Source: CAKSUT01 sp045542335 (lineage in GTDB: Bacteria > Bacillota > Clostridia > Oscillospirales > CAG-382). From it: 23,277 bases of DNA. The stretch covers positions 1 to 23,277 of the forward strand of contig JAZQKV010000046.1 in the NCBI GenBank assembly GCA_045542335.1. The letters run 5' to 3'. Positions 1 to 8,435 of the stretch are shown piece by piece (position 1 is the first letter of the stretch; each line of letters begins with the position of its first letter). The position numbers were made by a program, and so were the translations under genes. Below the pieces are notes generated by a model. The model saw only the letters and a program-made list of their open reading frames with translations. It was not told the DNA's origin and ran no database searches.

Positions 1-15
1 ATATCCTCTGGGCAT

Positions 16-70
16 AAAAAATTCCTCCTATGGTAGATATATCTATTCTACCATAGGAGGCTCTTTTTTT
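16..70. terminator. Bidirectional intrinsic terminator
   Basis: A perfect 14-bp stem (24-37 with 47-60) encloses a 9-base loop. On the plus strand it is followed by T9 (62-70). On the minus strand it is followed by the T-run complementary to the A-tract at about 16-22. It can therefore end rlmA from the right and an off-window plus-strand gene from the left. A second perfect hairpin lies just inside it (76-82 with 86-92, 3-base loop) but has no T-run. Confidence 0.9.
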
Positions 71-114
71 CAATTGTCCGTTTTTAACGGACTTGTGCAG
101 CTTGGCTCACAGCT

Positions 115-921
115 CTATTCATTTTTTGTATAAACGGTAATTATAAAATCAATTGAAGTTGTAAGTCTATCAAGCAATTTCAGTTTTGCAGCATCACTTT
201 CAGACGTTTTCCAATAATATGGTGTCATAAGAAACAAATTTGATATGTTGTTCCCATAAACTGTAATTTCAGAGTTTACCCTATGAATCTCACCGATGTT
301 AAAACCGTCATATTCCTTAATTTTCTCTTCGTTATCATAAGGGTTTTTGTACACCGCAGCTTTCAAGCCATCAAGATGATTCTTTCCCGGAGTAACAACT
401 ATCATTTTTCCGTTTTTCTTCAGAACACGCCAAGCCTCTTGGTAAGGAACGGGGGCAAAAACAGACAGGGCAGCATCAAACGAATTGTCAGCAAACGGCA
501 TTTCAAAAATGCTTGCAACGCAAAATTTTGATTTATTCCCGGCAAACGTCTTCCCTGCTTTTGCGGCAAGACGTACTGCTTCTTTTGAAAGGTCTATCCC
601 GCAAACAGTTGCATTTGTTTCATTTAAGATTTGCCTATCATAAAAACCTTCGCCGCACCCCATATCGACGATGCTTTGCGCTTCGAGTTTTTTTATAAGT
701 TCCGACAGTTTTTCAGCAAGTGGTGAATAATACTTCTCTGCGAGGAAGTCTCGTCTTGCTCGACACATTTCCTTGGAATCTCCTCCCTGGATTTTCCCTG
801 AAAAAAGGTTTACATATCCCTCGGAAGCAATATCATATGAATGTTTGTTTTCGCAAACATATGACTTGTCAGATGTATAAAGTGCTCTTTTGCACTTAGG
901 ACACGAATAAAGCGGAAGCAT
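115..921 (-). CDS. rlmA: RlmA-type 23S rRNA (guanine-N1)-methyltransferase
   Basis: This 268-residue protein has the two-part RlmA layout. The N-terminal zinc ribbon has C7, C10, C23 and H27 as likely ligands. It is followed by a Rossmann SAM-binding domain with motif I VDMGCGEGFYD at about 85-95 and an acidic SAM-binding segment, GIDLSKEAV, near 108. Known members methylate G745 or G748 in 23S rRNA helix 35 in the cytoplasm; the Gram-positive G748 type can affect tylosin-class macrolides. The start fits a GAGAGG ribosome binding site about 6 bases upstream. It is divergent from the AraC gene and appears to be a single-gene unit ending at the 16-70 terminator. Family assignment is firm. Which G is modified cannot be read from the sequence. 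Confidence 0.85.
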   Translation of the reverse strand: MLPLYSCPKCKRALYTSDKSYVCENKHSYDIASEGYVNLFSGKIQGGDSKEMCRARRDFLAEKYYSPLAEKLSELIKKLEAQSIVDMGCGEGFYDRQILNETNATVCGIDLSKEAVRLAAKAGKTFAGNKSKFCVASIFEMPFADNSFDAALSVFAPVPYQEAWRVLKKNGKMIVVTPGKNHLDGLKAAVYKNPYDNEEKIKEYDGFNIGEIHRVNSEITVYGNNISNLFLMTPYYWKTSESDAAKLKLLDRLTTSIDFIITVYTKNE

Positions 922-950
922 CTACGCACCTCTCAAAATCAATAAAATTT

Positions 951-1013
951 ACAACAAATAAATGTTGTGTTTGCATTTTCCGGGTGGAAAAGCATAAAAC
1001 GCTGTGATAGAAT
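951..1013. promoter_or_regulatory. Divergent intergenic region with two inverted repeats
   Basis: The rlmA-araC gap holds two short dyads: ACAACA at 951-956 with TGTTGT at 963-968, and TTTTCC at 976-981 with GGAAAA at 986-991. A plausible plus-strand -10 box, TAGAAT, sits at 1008-1013, and its -35 region falls on the second dyad. That placement suits an operator for the neighbouring cupin-AraC regulator. This is inferred from layout only. Confidence 0.35.
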
Positions 1014-1045
1014 GATAGTAAGAAAAAAATTAGGGAGGGGTGACT

Positions 1046-2074
1046 TTGAAAATTTCCGAGCTTGATGATTTGTATACAAACATTAACATGAATCCGAAGG
1101 ATGACAAAAGTAAATACTTTGAATATAAAAGAAACGTCAAACATTCGGACAGTTTTTTTTCCGACAAAAAAGTTAAATTCATGAGTTCGTTCGGAATCAG
1201 TATTCACCCTCTGTATTCCCTACCTGATTATCACTCACACTCATACCTGGAAATGATGTATGTAACAAGGGGTAGCTTTGTAAATGTCGTTGAGGGCGAG
1301 CAATTTATTCTCAAAAAGGGTGACATTTTTTTCATTCCTCCCGGTGTTTATCATTCAGTTGACACCGCCGACGGAATTGTACCCGAGGAGTGTGTTCTTC
1401 TTAATATTCACATTGAGATTTCAAACGGAATTGACACCTTTAAAACGCTTTCAGACTCAAATCCGATTTCAAAATATGTTGACAACGTATTCTGCGCAGA
1501 GAATTATCCTAAATACGCACACATCAAATGTCTTGAATGTGAAAAGCTTGACACGCTGATGCGGTTGCTTCACTCTTTTTATCTGGAAAGGCGTTGTAAA
1601 ATTGAGCTAAATGCCAGTCGTGCGGCAACATTTCGTATCGATGCTCTTCCGCTGACAAGCAGTGACTATGATATGTGTTCACGACTTCTCTGCATGGTAA
1701 TTGAATTTGCAGCGCACGATGGGGTTGGCAGTGTTAGCATTTCGAATGCAACAACAAAAAGTGCAGTCCCGGCGACACTTATGCTTGAATACATCAAAGC
1801 TAATTGCGAAAATGTGACCCTTGAGGATGTTGCTGAAAAATTCAATTATTCATTCAGCTACACTTCAAAGATGGTTAAACAGTTAAGCGGTGTCGGATTT
1901 GCAAAACTAATCACGCAATTCAAGCTTGAAAAAGCCTGTGAAATGCTTCGCAATACGGTGCTGCCTGTACAAGAAATTGCATTTCAAACCGGCTATCACA
2001 GCATTGAACATTTTCATAGAACCTTCAAAGATGAATTTGGAATAACACCTGCTCAATACAGAAAAAACAAATAG
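1046..2074 (+). CDS. AraC-family regulator with N-terminal cupin domain
   Basis: The N-terminal half carries an AraC-type cupin: HSHSYLEMMYV, then a VVEGEQFILKKGDIFFIPPG stretch and YHSVDT. This is typical of regulators that bind a sugar or other small ligand. The last 100 or so residues form the double helix-turn-helix: TLEDVAEKFNYSFSYTSKMV, then PVQEIAFQTGYHSIEHFHR and FKDEFGITPAQYR. I prefer the TTG at 1046, 7 bases after AGGGAGG (1032-1038). The GTG at 1040 lies on top of that ribosome binding site and would add only two residues. The gene is divergent from rlmA and convergent with the phosphoesterase gene, and an intrinsic terminator follows. Its target and ligand are unknown. The nearest sugar-related genes are the beta-helix and phosphoesterase pair, but they do not share a promoter region with it. 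Confidence 0.88.
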   Translation: MKISELDDLYTNINMNPKDDKSKYFEYKRNVKHSDSFFSDKKVKFMSSFGISIHPLYSLPDYHSHSYLEMMYVTRGSFVNVVEGEQFILKKGDIFFIPPGVYHSVDTADGIVPEECVLLNIHIEISNGIDTFKTLSDSNPISKYVDNVFCAENYPKYAHIKCLECEKLDTLMRLLHSFYLERRCKIELNASRAATFRIDALPLTSSDYDMCSRLLCMVIEFAAHDGVGSVSISNATTKSAVPATLMLEYIKANCENVTLEDVAEKFNYSFSYTSKMVKQLSGVGFAKLITQFKLEKACEMLRNTVLPVQEIAFQTGYHSIEHFHRTFKDEFGITPAQYRKNK

Positions 2075-2080
2075 TAACCA

Positions 2081-2119
2081 ATCACGCCACACCCTTTCGT
2101 GTATGGCGTGATAATTTTT
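2081..2119 (+). terminator. Intrinsic terminator of the cupin-AraC gene
   Basis: A 9-bp stem (2081-2089 with 2104-2112) extends through an inner CAC/GTG helix and is followed by T-rich sequence at 2115-2119. It lies 7 bases after the stop codon. It may also help end the convergent phosphoesterase transcript. Confidence 0.75.
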
Positions 2120-2133
2120 GTGCATTTATGCAT

Positions 2134-3228
2134 TTATGCCTTTCCTTTTACAAAATCAACGCTGTATCCGTCGTCATTTACTGTAATGCATCCGCACGAA
2201 TACTCATTTGCACCATAATTCGGTATGCCGCAGACAACAGCATCACAGCTCAAGTTTTTATAATAATCTTCATCTGACCCCGGAGTTATAACCATCGAAC
2301 GGTGAAGATGCCCAAAGAGCATAACTGTGGGCTTTATGTTTCTGCAAATCAGCTCCGTCCATTCGCCATATAACTCCGTTTCAATGTTAAACGGAGGCTC
2401 TGAAACCGCTATTTGCATAAAAGGACAATGCGCAATTACAACACGCTTTGTGACTCCGTCACTCTCATATTCATTTTTATTGTCTGCAATTACCTTTTTT
2501 ATTAATTCAGTTTCATCTCTACGGAAGATTTCAGAGCAATTTGCACCGTTTTTTCCGCCATATTCGGCGTTGCTGTCTGGCTTGTCTTCGCCGCAATCGA
2601 GCACCATTCCCCAAAGGCTTCCCAATCTGAAAGTAAAATAGGATTTACCGTTTCTGTGAGGAGTGTAATCAATGAAGCTTTCGGCAAATTTTCCTCTTGT
2701 GTCGTGATTTCCTCTTGAGAAAACAATCGGAATACTTCCGCCTGTTATCTTTCCGGCAAGCTCATAAATTGTGAGAATATACTCGACCTCGCCGCTATGA
2801 TTCGGAACATCTCCGTTCATAACAAGCAAATGAGCTCCACCGCTGTTTTTATATGCATCAACAGGTGCATCAACAAGATTATGAGTGTCAGACATACAGA
2901 AGATTCTGATGTCCCCACTTTCCGGCAGAGGATTGAACAAAACTTTTGTGTGCACCTCGTCCTCAAATTCGGGAAAATACGGCTTTCTGTCAATAACCTT
3001 TCTTGTTACAACAGTATACTCTTTTGCAGTGTTCAGAATCTCCATTGGGACGCATACACGATGCACCCTGCACGCAGAACGCATGATTCCGTTAGTGTGG
3101 TCACAATAGCGCTTTCCGCCGATTTCAACCCACATAAGGCAATCAGACTTTACGGGAAGCATAATCTGATATTCATTTTCAACACAAAACACTGCAGGGG
3201 CAGATTCAAATATTTCGGGAAAATTCAC
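2134..3228 (-). CDS. Calcineurin-like metallophosphoesterase
   Basis: This 364-residue protein has a complete metallophosphoesterase signature: D114-x-H116 (SDTH), G139-D140 (NGDV), G173-N174-H175-D176 (GNHD), H267 (IAHCP) and G306-H307-x-H309 (GHLH). A two-metal site is therefore expected. About 105 residues precede the catalytic domain and look like a small beta-rich module, as in purple-acid-phosphatase-like or 3',5'-cyclic-phosphodiesterase-like members. No signal peptide is visible, so it probably acts in the cytoplasm. A GAAAGGCGG ribosome binding site precedes the start. It lies 83 bases behind the beta-helix gene on the same strand with no terminator between, so the two are probably co-transcribed. 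The substrate (phosphomonoester, phosphodiester or sugar phosphate) is unknown. Confidence 0.85.
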   Translation of the reverse strand: MNFPEIFESAPAVFCVENEYQIMLPVKSDCLMWVEIGGKRYCDHTNGIMRSACRVHRVCVPMEILNTAKEYTVVTRKVIDRKPYFPEFEDEVHTKVLFNPLPESGDIRIFCMSDTHNLVDAPVDAYKNSGGAHLLVMNGDVPNHSGEVEYILTIYELAGKITGGSIPIVFSRGNHDTRGKFAESFIDYTPHRNGKSYFTFRLGSLWGMVLDCGEDKPDSNAEYGGKNGANCSEIFRRDETELIKKVIADNKNEYESDGVTKRVVIAHCPFMQIAVSEPPFNIETELYGEWTELICRNIKPTVMLFGHLHRSMVITPGSDEDYYKNLSCDAVVCGIPNYGANEYSCGCITVNDDGYSVDFVKGKA

Positions 3229-3311
3229 CTATATAACCGCCTTTCGTATATAGCATCTAAAAAACGCAAAAGTCACAATAGAATAAAGTGCTTCTCTGCT
3301 ATTTTAAAAAA

Positions 3312-4835
3312 TTATTTCTCACCGGAGGGCCACTTGCCATCAAAAACTGGTTCTTCTGTTACATAGTAGAACTTTGCGCCATCATCATGCAATTTTTCAG
3401 CGTTAAACACCTCAGCATCGTCATACGCTGTTCTCTCGGGGAAATAACCGAAGCTTGCTCCGCCTCTTGAACAGAATCTTCCGAGAGTGAATTTGGGATT
3501 ATTTGCAATATGAATGTAAGTGTTTCCTCTCATAACAGGCAAATGTTCTTCATCCTGAACACCGCAATGGAGAATCATAGAACGGCTTCTGTCAAAAATA
3601 TTGTTCTCAATAACAAAGTTTTCGCTTATATTTCTGTGATCCCAACCCTTGATGTGAGCGGCTCTATCAGGGAAAGAACCCCAACCATATCCGCTATAAC
3701 GGCAGATATTTCCTGTCATAAGGACATTTTTCATAATCTGCTTTTCATTATTATCCTGTTCAAGGAAATATTCAATAGAATAGATACAGTGTTCAAAAAG
3801 ATTGTCCTTGTAAAGAACATTTTCCATTGTAACGGGTATCTCATTATTTCCCGTTGTGCCTTTATACTGGTGCGTAACACCTGCATCATAAATCTGATAT
3901 ATGTAGCAATTTTCAACGGTGAAATCCTTACAACCGACATAGATTTCAACACCGTTACCATATCGAGTCACAGAGCCACTCTTATTATAGAACTGAACAC
4001 ATCCGCCAATCCATCCGAGCTCACAATTTCTGACAGTAAGCCCTGCCCTGTTTCCGGTACCGATTCCATGGCAGCCGCAATGCATAACACATATATTATC
4101 AATGGTTACATTATCACCTGCAACGCCAATGTTATTAAATCTCGTTAAAAGCTCGATAGATTCAAATACTTCACCCGGGTTGCCTTCATCACATCTGAGA
4201 TATAATCTACCAGTTTCCTTATTTATATCGGGCACATTGCAAGGCGATTTGTTATCAATTCTCGAAAAGAACCCAAGGTTGTCGGTGATATGCTTTGATT
4301 CATCAAAAATCTCGTCTGTTCCGGCAATTCTGTAGTGACCTTTATTGTACCACGGAACCATCTTGATACCGGCGGTCTTGCCATAATCAAATACAATTCC
4401 GCCAACATCAAGAATTGGCTGATAATAAAACCATATATTTTCAGTTCCATCAAGAAGCTTCCAACATTCAGGTCTTGCACAGTTTTCCGGTGAACCTGAA
4501 ATAACAGGCTTCGCTGCATAATTGCCGTCTGCATTTTGTTCATCGCCAAATGCGGAATAGGTTACACCGCCTTGTGCTTTGAGTTTTCCTCTGAAAACAT
4601 CGCCGCGCTTGAAAAGCACTGTGTCGCCCTCTTTAAGTTCAAGCTCAGAAGCAGCAAGAAGCGTCTTTTTGGGAGAATCTGCGGAAAGTCCATCGTTGGC
4701 ATCGTCACCATTTCCCGAAAAATAATAAACCGAGCCGTTTGTTGGATAATCAGATTTTGAAGAACGAATCTTAAATTTCATTTCTTCGGCACGAACGTCA
4801 ATATCGTGGAGAATTTCATTAGTAGCAAGCTGCAT
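3312..4835 (-). CDS. Right-handed parallel beta-helix protein (pectate-lyase-like fold)
   Basis: This 507-residue protein opens with the block usual for parallel beta-helix carbohydrate-active proteins: YYFSGNGDDANDGLSADSPK, then LKEGDTVLFKRGDVFRG. Many short coil repeats rich in N, G, V and I follow between about 225 and 450, such as DNVTIDNICVMHCGCHGIGT, RNCELGWIGG and VENCYIYQIYDAGV. The fold is typical of polysaccharide lyases, hydrolases and epimerases of pectin-like glycans. I cannot name a catalytic residue set. No signal peptide is present from this start, which has an AAGGAG site 9 bases upstream, so it may act inside the cell on imported oligosaccharides. It is the first gene of a unit with the phosphoesterase, driven by a near-consensus promoter. 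Confidence 0.75.
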   Translation of the reverse strand: MQLATNEILHDIDVRAEEMKFKIRSSKSDYPTNGSVYYFSGNGDDANDGLSADSPKKTLLAASELELKEGDTVLFKRGDVFRGKLKAQGGVTYSAFGDEQNADGNYAAKPVISGSPENCARPECWKLLDGTENIWFYYQPILDVGGIVFDYGKTAGIKMVPWYNKGHYRIAGTDEIFDESKHITDNLGFFSRIDNKSPCNVPDINKETGRLYLRCDEGNPGEVFESIELLTRFNNIGVAGDNVTIDNICVMHCGCHGIGTGNRAGLTVRNCELGWIGGCVQFYNKSGSVTRYGNGVEIYVGCKDFTVENCYIYQIYDAGVTHQYKGTTGNNEIPVTMENVLYKDNLFEHCIYSIEYFLEQDNNEKQIMKNVLMTGNICRYSGYGWGSFPDRAAHIKGWDHRNISENFVIENNIFDRSRSMILHCGVQDEEHLPVMRGNTYIHIANNPKFTLGRFCSRGGASFGYFPERTAYDDAEVFNAEKLHDDGAKFYYVTEEPVFDGKWPSGEK

Positions 4836-4882
4836 TGTATAAAGCTCCTTTCAGACAAAAATGAGTTTATTGGCTTGCATAG

Positions 4883-4911
4883 ATTTTAGCATATTTATCT
4901 GAAATTGTCAA
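4883..4911 (-). promoter_or_regulatory. Sigma-A promoter of the beta-helix/phosphoesterase unit
   Basis: On the minus strand, TTGACA (4911-4906) and TAAAAT (4888-4883) are separated by exactly 17 bases. The -10 box lies about 50 bases upstream of the beta-helix start codon. Confidence 0.8.
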
Positions 4912-5033
4912 GAGAAATTATAAAACAACTATAAATATATTTGAAAAATGGTCAATTAACTTGGTACAACATCTCCGAAAAAACGATATGTGATTTCATA
5001 AATGATTTAAAAGTGAAAAAAATGCAAAAACTA

Positions 5034-5062
5034 TTGACTTTTCAAGTCGGTTGTGTTATAAT
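5034..5062 (+). promoter_or_regulatory. Promoter of tRNA-Val
   Basis: TTGACT (5034-5039), a 17-base spacer and a perfect TATAAT (5057-5062) end 20 bases before the mature tRNA 5' end. This is a strong stable-RNA promoter. Confidence 0.88.
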
Positions 5063-5081
5063 TTATAACGTTGTGAGGGAC

Positions 5082-5157
5082 GGGAGCTTAGCTCAGCTGG
5101 GAGAGCATCTGCCTTACAAGCAGAGGGTCAGAGGTTCGAGCCCTCTAGCTCCCACCA
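5082..5157 (+). tRNA. tRNA-Val (anticodon UAC)
   Basis: A complete 76-base cloverleaf can be drawn by eye. The acceptor stem GGGAGCT (5082-5088) pairs with AGCTCCC (5147-5153). There is a GCTC/GAGC D stem and an anticodon stem TCTGC/GCAGA with loop CTTACAA, which gives anticodon TAC reading GUA/GUG valine codons. The T arm is AGAGG-TTCGAGC-CCTCT. The discriminator A and a gene-encoded CCA (5155-5157) are present. It is a single tRNA gene with its own promoter and terminators. Confidence 0.97.
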
Positions 5158-5164
5158 CAAAAAG

Positions 5165-5195
5165 GTCTTGTTCTTTTGAACAAGGCTTTTTCTTT
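5165..5195 (+). terminator. First tRNA-Val terminator
   Basis: A 9-bp stem including one G-U pair (5165-5173 with 5178-5186) has a TTTT loop and is followed by CTTTTT-type T-rich sequence. It begins 7 bases after the CCA end. Confidence 0.88.
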
Positions 5196-5216
5196 TTCCT
5201 GCAACTTAAAGAATGC

Positions 5217-5239
5217 AAGAGCCTTATGGCTCTTTTTTT
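5217..5239 (+). terminator. Second, tandem terminator before murJ
   Basis: A perfect 7-bp stem (5217-5223 with 5228-5234) has a TTAT loop and runs into a T-tract ending at 5239. With the hairpin at 5165 it doubly insulates murJ from the strong tRNA promoter. I see no clear separate murJ promoter in the 38 bases left before its start, so some readthrough may supply murJ. Confidence 0.85.
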
Positions 5240-5277
5240 GTTATAAGTACATTTGACTCATGTCGAAAGGACAAAAT

Positions 5278-6813
5278 ATGAAAGAAAAAGGTCTTTTAAA
5301 GACGGCAGCATTTATGGCATTTGCGGTTTTTCTTTCAAAAGTTTTCGGACTTCTGAGAGATATTCTCCTTGCAAAGTGCTATGGTACAACAATTGAAGCA
5401 ATTGCGTTCGACACAGGTTCAAGACTCCCTATTCTACTTTTCGATTTTCTTATAGGCGGAGTTATTACAGCAGCTTTTATTCCCATTTTTAATGAAATAA
5501 TGGTTAAAGAATCAAAGGAAAAGGCGATGCGTTTTGCTGACACATATGTTACGCTTATAACCATTATTACGGCAATAATTGCTGTTATCGGAATTGTCTT
5601 CGCTGTTCCGCTTGTGAACTTTCTTGCTCCGGACATCCCGCAAGATGCGAAAGCGCTTGCCGTTTCTCTTACAAGAATCATGTTCCCAATGATTATGTTT
5701 ACGGGTATTGCATTTTCATATGTTGGAATCCTGCAATCACTCGGAGAGTTTAAGCTTCCGGCGATTATAAGCCTTGTATCAAACGGTGTTGTTGTTCTAT
5801 ATTTTCTGACCCTGAACAATTTGTTTGGAATATACGGACTTTCAGTTTTCTTTGTGATTGGTTGGATGATTCAAGCGTTTATTCAGGTTCCTAAAGCAAA
5901 GAAACTTGGTTATACATATCACATTGGCACAGACTTCAAATCATCTTATATAAAAAATTCACTTATCTCTGCACTTCCCATTCTTATAAGCTCATGCACT
6001 CAACCCTTGTGCACGCTGATAAATACTCGTTTTGCGTCCGCTATTGAAAACGGCAGAGCCATAACTGATTTAAGTTATGCAAACAAGCTGTACATAATTG
6101 TTGTTGGTGTGTTTTCTTTTGTTGCAACAAACCTCTTGTTCCCAAAGCTTTCAAGAGCTTCCGCATCGGGTGACAAAGATGATGCAAAAAGTCTTATGGT
6201 TACATCTTCAAAGCTCCTTGTGTTTGTTATTGCACCGATAAGTGCAGGATTTGTAACACTTTCAGAGCCTTTTATCGAAATCATGTATGAAAGAGGCGTA
6301 TTCACACATTCTGACACACTCTTGACCGCCCAGGCTCTACGTTGTTTTGCATTCGGAATGATTTTTATGGCAATTAACGAAGTTCTTACCAAAGCTTTCT
6401 TTGCCGTAAAAGATACAAAGACACCAATGTTCACGGCAATTGTTTCTATGCTTGTCAATTTTGCACTGGTAAACCTCCTTGCTAAAACCATGGGAATTGG
6501 CGGAATTGCTCTTTCTTCGGGAATTGCGACAGCTGTTAACTGTCTTCTGAACTACTTCTTATTATCGAAAAAGGAAGACGGAATTTTTGTAACAAGTGAT
6601 TTCATGAACATCTTTAAATGCGTGATTTGCGCAGCTATAATGGGCGTGTGTGTACATTTTGTTCATTCTGCAACATTGCATTTGAACGTGTTTATTGACT
6701 TTTCGATTTCGGTAATTAGCGGTGTTGTGGTTTATGCTATATTTGCTTCAATTCTCAAGGTTTCCGAAATGACATTTATTATAAGCAAGCTTAAAGGAGG
6801 ACAAAAACAATGA
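5278..6813 (+). CDS. murJ: MurJ-family lipid II flippase
   Basis: This is a 511-residue polytopic membrane protein of MurJ (MviN) length, made of about 14 hydrophobic segments. The family-typical first block KVFGLLRDILLAKCYG follows helix 1, and SRLPILLFDFLIGG with FIPIFNE follows it. MurJ moves undecaprenyl-linked lipid II from the inner to the outer face of the cytoplasmic membrane for peptidoglycan synthesis. I choose the ATG at 5278 because GAAAGGA lies 6 bases upstream; the in-frame ATG at 5260 has no ribosome binding site and lies upstream of that motif. The stop overlaps the next start by 4 bases (ATGA). Because the partner is a GT4 glycosyltransferase, a related MOP-superfamily role in exporting another lipid-linked glycan is possible, but the sequence reads as MurJ. 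Confidence 0.88.
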   Translation: MKEKGLLKTAAFMAFAVFLSKVFGLLRDILLAKCYGTTIEAIAFDTGSRLPILLFDFLIGGVITAAFIPIFNEIMVKESKEKAMRFADTYVTLITIITAIIAVIGIVFAVPLVNFLAPDIPQDAKALAVSLTRIMFPMIMFTGIAFSYVGILQSLGEFKLPAIISLVSNGVVVLYFLTLNNLFGIYGLSVFFVIGWMIQAFIQVPKAKKLGYTYHIGTDFKSSYIKNSLISALPILISSCTQPLCTLINTRFASAIENGRAITDLSYANKLYIIVVGVFSFVATNLLFPKLSRASASGDKDDAKSLMVTSSKLLVFVIAPISAGFVTLSEPFIEIMYERGVFTHSDTLLTAQALRCFAFGMIFMAINEVLTKAFFAVKDTKTPMFTAIVSMLVNFALVNLLAKTMGIGGIALSSGIATAVNCLLNYFLLSKKEDGIFVTSDFMNIFKCVICAAIMGVCVHFVHSATLHLNVFIDFSISVISGVVVYAIFASILKVSEMTFIISKLKGGQKQ

Positions 6814-7946
6814 AAATTAAAGTTCTCAATGTTATAACCGATACAAATTTCGGCGGTGCCGGACGACTTCTTGTAAACTATCTGAAGAATTTCGACAGGC
6901 AAAAATTTGAGATTGTTGTTGCAATCCCCAAAGGAAGTGTTCTGACACCCGAAATTACAAAGCTTGGTTATGAGGTTATTGAAACCGAACATGGCGCAGA
7001 TAAGTCTCTTGACTTTAAATCTATTTCCGAGCTTACAAAGATAATAAAGGATTTGAAGCCTGATATTGTCCACGCTCATGCAAGTCTTAGCTCGAGAATT
7101 GCCGCATATATTGCCGGTGTTAAGTCAAGAATATATACACGTCATTGCTACTTTGATTTGCCAAAAAGTGCAACAACATTTCCCCGCAAGCAGATAAGCG
7201 GCTTTATTAATAATTTTCTTTCAACAGAAATTATTGCAGTTGCACAGGCTGCGAAGCAAAACCTGCTTGACACAGGTGTTGACGAAAAGAAAATAACTGT
7301 TATCGTAAACGGTGTTGAGCCTTTAGAAGAGCTTGATACAATGCACAGAAGCGAGATAAGGGCATCAATGAATGTTAGCAATGATGACTTTCTCGTTGGT
7401 ATTTCTGCAAGACTTGAACCTGTCAAGGGACACGACACATTTATAAAAGCTGCAAAATTAGTTAGTGAAAAGCATGATAATGCAAAGTTTATGATTATGG
7501 GGACAGGTACACTTGCTGAATCGCTCAAAGAAGATGTTGAAAAGCTCGGTATAGCCAATAAGGTTATTTTTACTGGTCTTATTGAGGATGTAACAGGACA
7601 CGTCAACGCAATGGATCTTAACATTAACTGCTCATACGGCACTGAAACTTCAAGCCTTGCACTTTCAGAGGCAATGAGCGTTGGAAAACCGGCTCTTGCA
7701 ACGAATTTTGGCGGCAATCCTTATATGATAACCGAGGGCGTTAATGGTTACCTCTACCCCACACACGATGCTAATGCACTTGCAGAGCTTATAATGAAAA
7801 TCATGAGTGACGCATCTCTTTATAAAACTCTTTCAGAGGGCGCAAGAAAATGTTATGCGGAAAAATTTACAGCAAACAGAATGACCAAAAGCCTTGAAGA
7901 GATTTACGAAAGAGATGTGAAAAAACATCGATCAATCAATAAATGA
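6810..7946 (+). CDS. GT4-family glycosyltransferase (GT-B fold)
   Basis: This 378-residue two-domain GT-B enzyme has an N-terminal acceptor domain with TNFGGAGRLLVNYL near 12 and KPDIVHAHASLSSRIAAY near 83. The C-terminal donor-binding domain has VGISARLEPVKGHDTFIKAA at about 196, FTGLIEDV near 254, and the E-x7-E motif of retaining GT4 enzymes (E279 and E287, in ETSSLALSEAMSVGKPALAT). No membrane segment is evident, so it likely works at the inner face of the membrane. An AAAGGAGG site lies inside the end of murJ and the ATGA overlap implies translational coupling. The donor and acceptor sugars cannot be told. A cell-surface glycan or glycolipid is the likely product. Confidence 0.85.
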   Translation: MKIKVLNVITDTNFGGAGRLLVNYLKNFDRQKFEIVVAIPKGSVLTPEITKLGYEVIETEHGADKSLDFKSISELTKIIKDLKPDIVHAHASLSSRIAAYIAGVKSRIYTRHCYFDLPKSATTFPRKQISGFINNFLSTEIIAVAQAAKQNLLDTGVDEKKITVIVNGVEPLEELDTMHRSEIRASMNVSNDDFLVGISARLEPVKGHDTFIKAAKLVSEKHDNAKFMIMGTGTLAESLKEDVEKLGIANKVIFTGLIEDVTGHVNAMDLNINCSYGTETSSLALSEAMSVGKPALATNFGGNPYMITEGVNGYLYPTHDANALAELIMKIMSDASLYKTLSEGARKCYAEKFTANRMTKSLEEIYERDVKKHRSINK

Positions 7947-8015
7947 ATGTAATTTGTCGGTTGATATGCCAAATGGGAGCAAAATGAAAATAATTCGGAA
8001 ATTTCTCAAAACCCC

Positions 8016-8044
8016 TTGACATTTTTATAAAAATCATATACAAT
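8016..8044 (+). promoter_or_regulatory. Promoter of the DUF1292 gene
   Basis: TTGACA (8016-8021), a 17-base spacer and TACAAT (8039-8044) lie about 45 bases before the start codon. This makes the DUF1292 gene separate from the murJ-glycosyltransferase unit. Confidence 0.85.
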
Positions 8045-8089
8045 AGTATCAGAACATAATGAATACATTAAAGACAGGAGAACATTAAA

Positions 8090-8422
8090 ATGGCAGACGA
8101 AAAGAATATTGCAAATGAGCTTGAAAACGAAGTTCTTGATGAAGAACTCGAAATGGAAGAAGTTGAGATTGTAACTCTCACAGACGAAGAAGGCAATGAA
8201 AGCGAATTTGAAGTAATTGGCGACCTTGTTGTTGAAGGTGTTAAATACATGGCATTCATGTCAACAGAGGGCGAAAGCGACGAATATGTTGTGCTCCGTT
8301 GCGAAAACGACGAAGACGGCGAACTTCTTCTCGTTACAATCGACGATGACGATGAATTTGATAAGGTTTCAGAAGCTTTTGACGAAGTTTTCAGAAGCGA
8401 AATTGATTACGATGCAGAGTAA
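8090..8422 (+). CDS. DUF1292 (YrzB-like) acidic protein
   Basis: This is a small, very acidic 110-residue protein with a run of E and D over most of its length. It has the DUF1292 core VTLTDEEGNESEFEVIGDLV, then GVKYMAFMS and YVVLRCENDEDGELLLVTID. The family is widespread in Firmicutes and has no established activity. A GACAGGAGA ribosome binding site precedes the ATG. It is expressed from its own near-consensus promoter, and the ncRNA region starts within about 20 bases of its stop. No terminator separates them, so both could share a transcript. Confidence 0.85.
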   Translation: MADEKNIANELENEVLDEELEMEEVEIVTLTDEEGNESEFEVIGDLVVEGVKYMAFMSTEGESDEYVVLRCENDEDGELLLVTIDDDDEFDKVSEAFDEVFRSEIDYDAE

Positions 8423-8435
8423 TTTGTTTTAGCAT

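Noticed and set aside
2797..3366. 189-residue plus-strand frame
   Set aside because: It is antisense to the phosphoesterase, whose catalytic motifs are complete. It has no ribosome binding site and no recognisable domain.
4941..5246. 101-residue plus-strand reading frame
   Set aside because: It runs straight through the tRNA-Val promoter, the tRNA itself and both terminators, and has no ribosome binding site.
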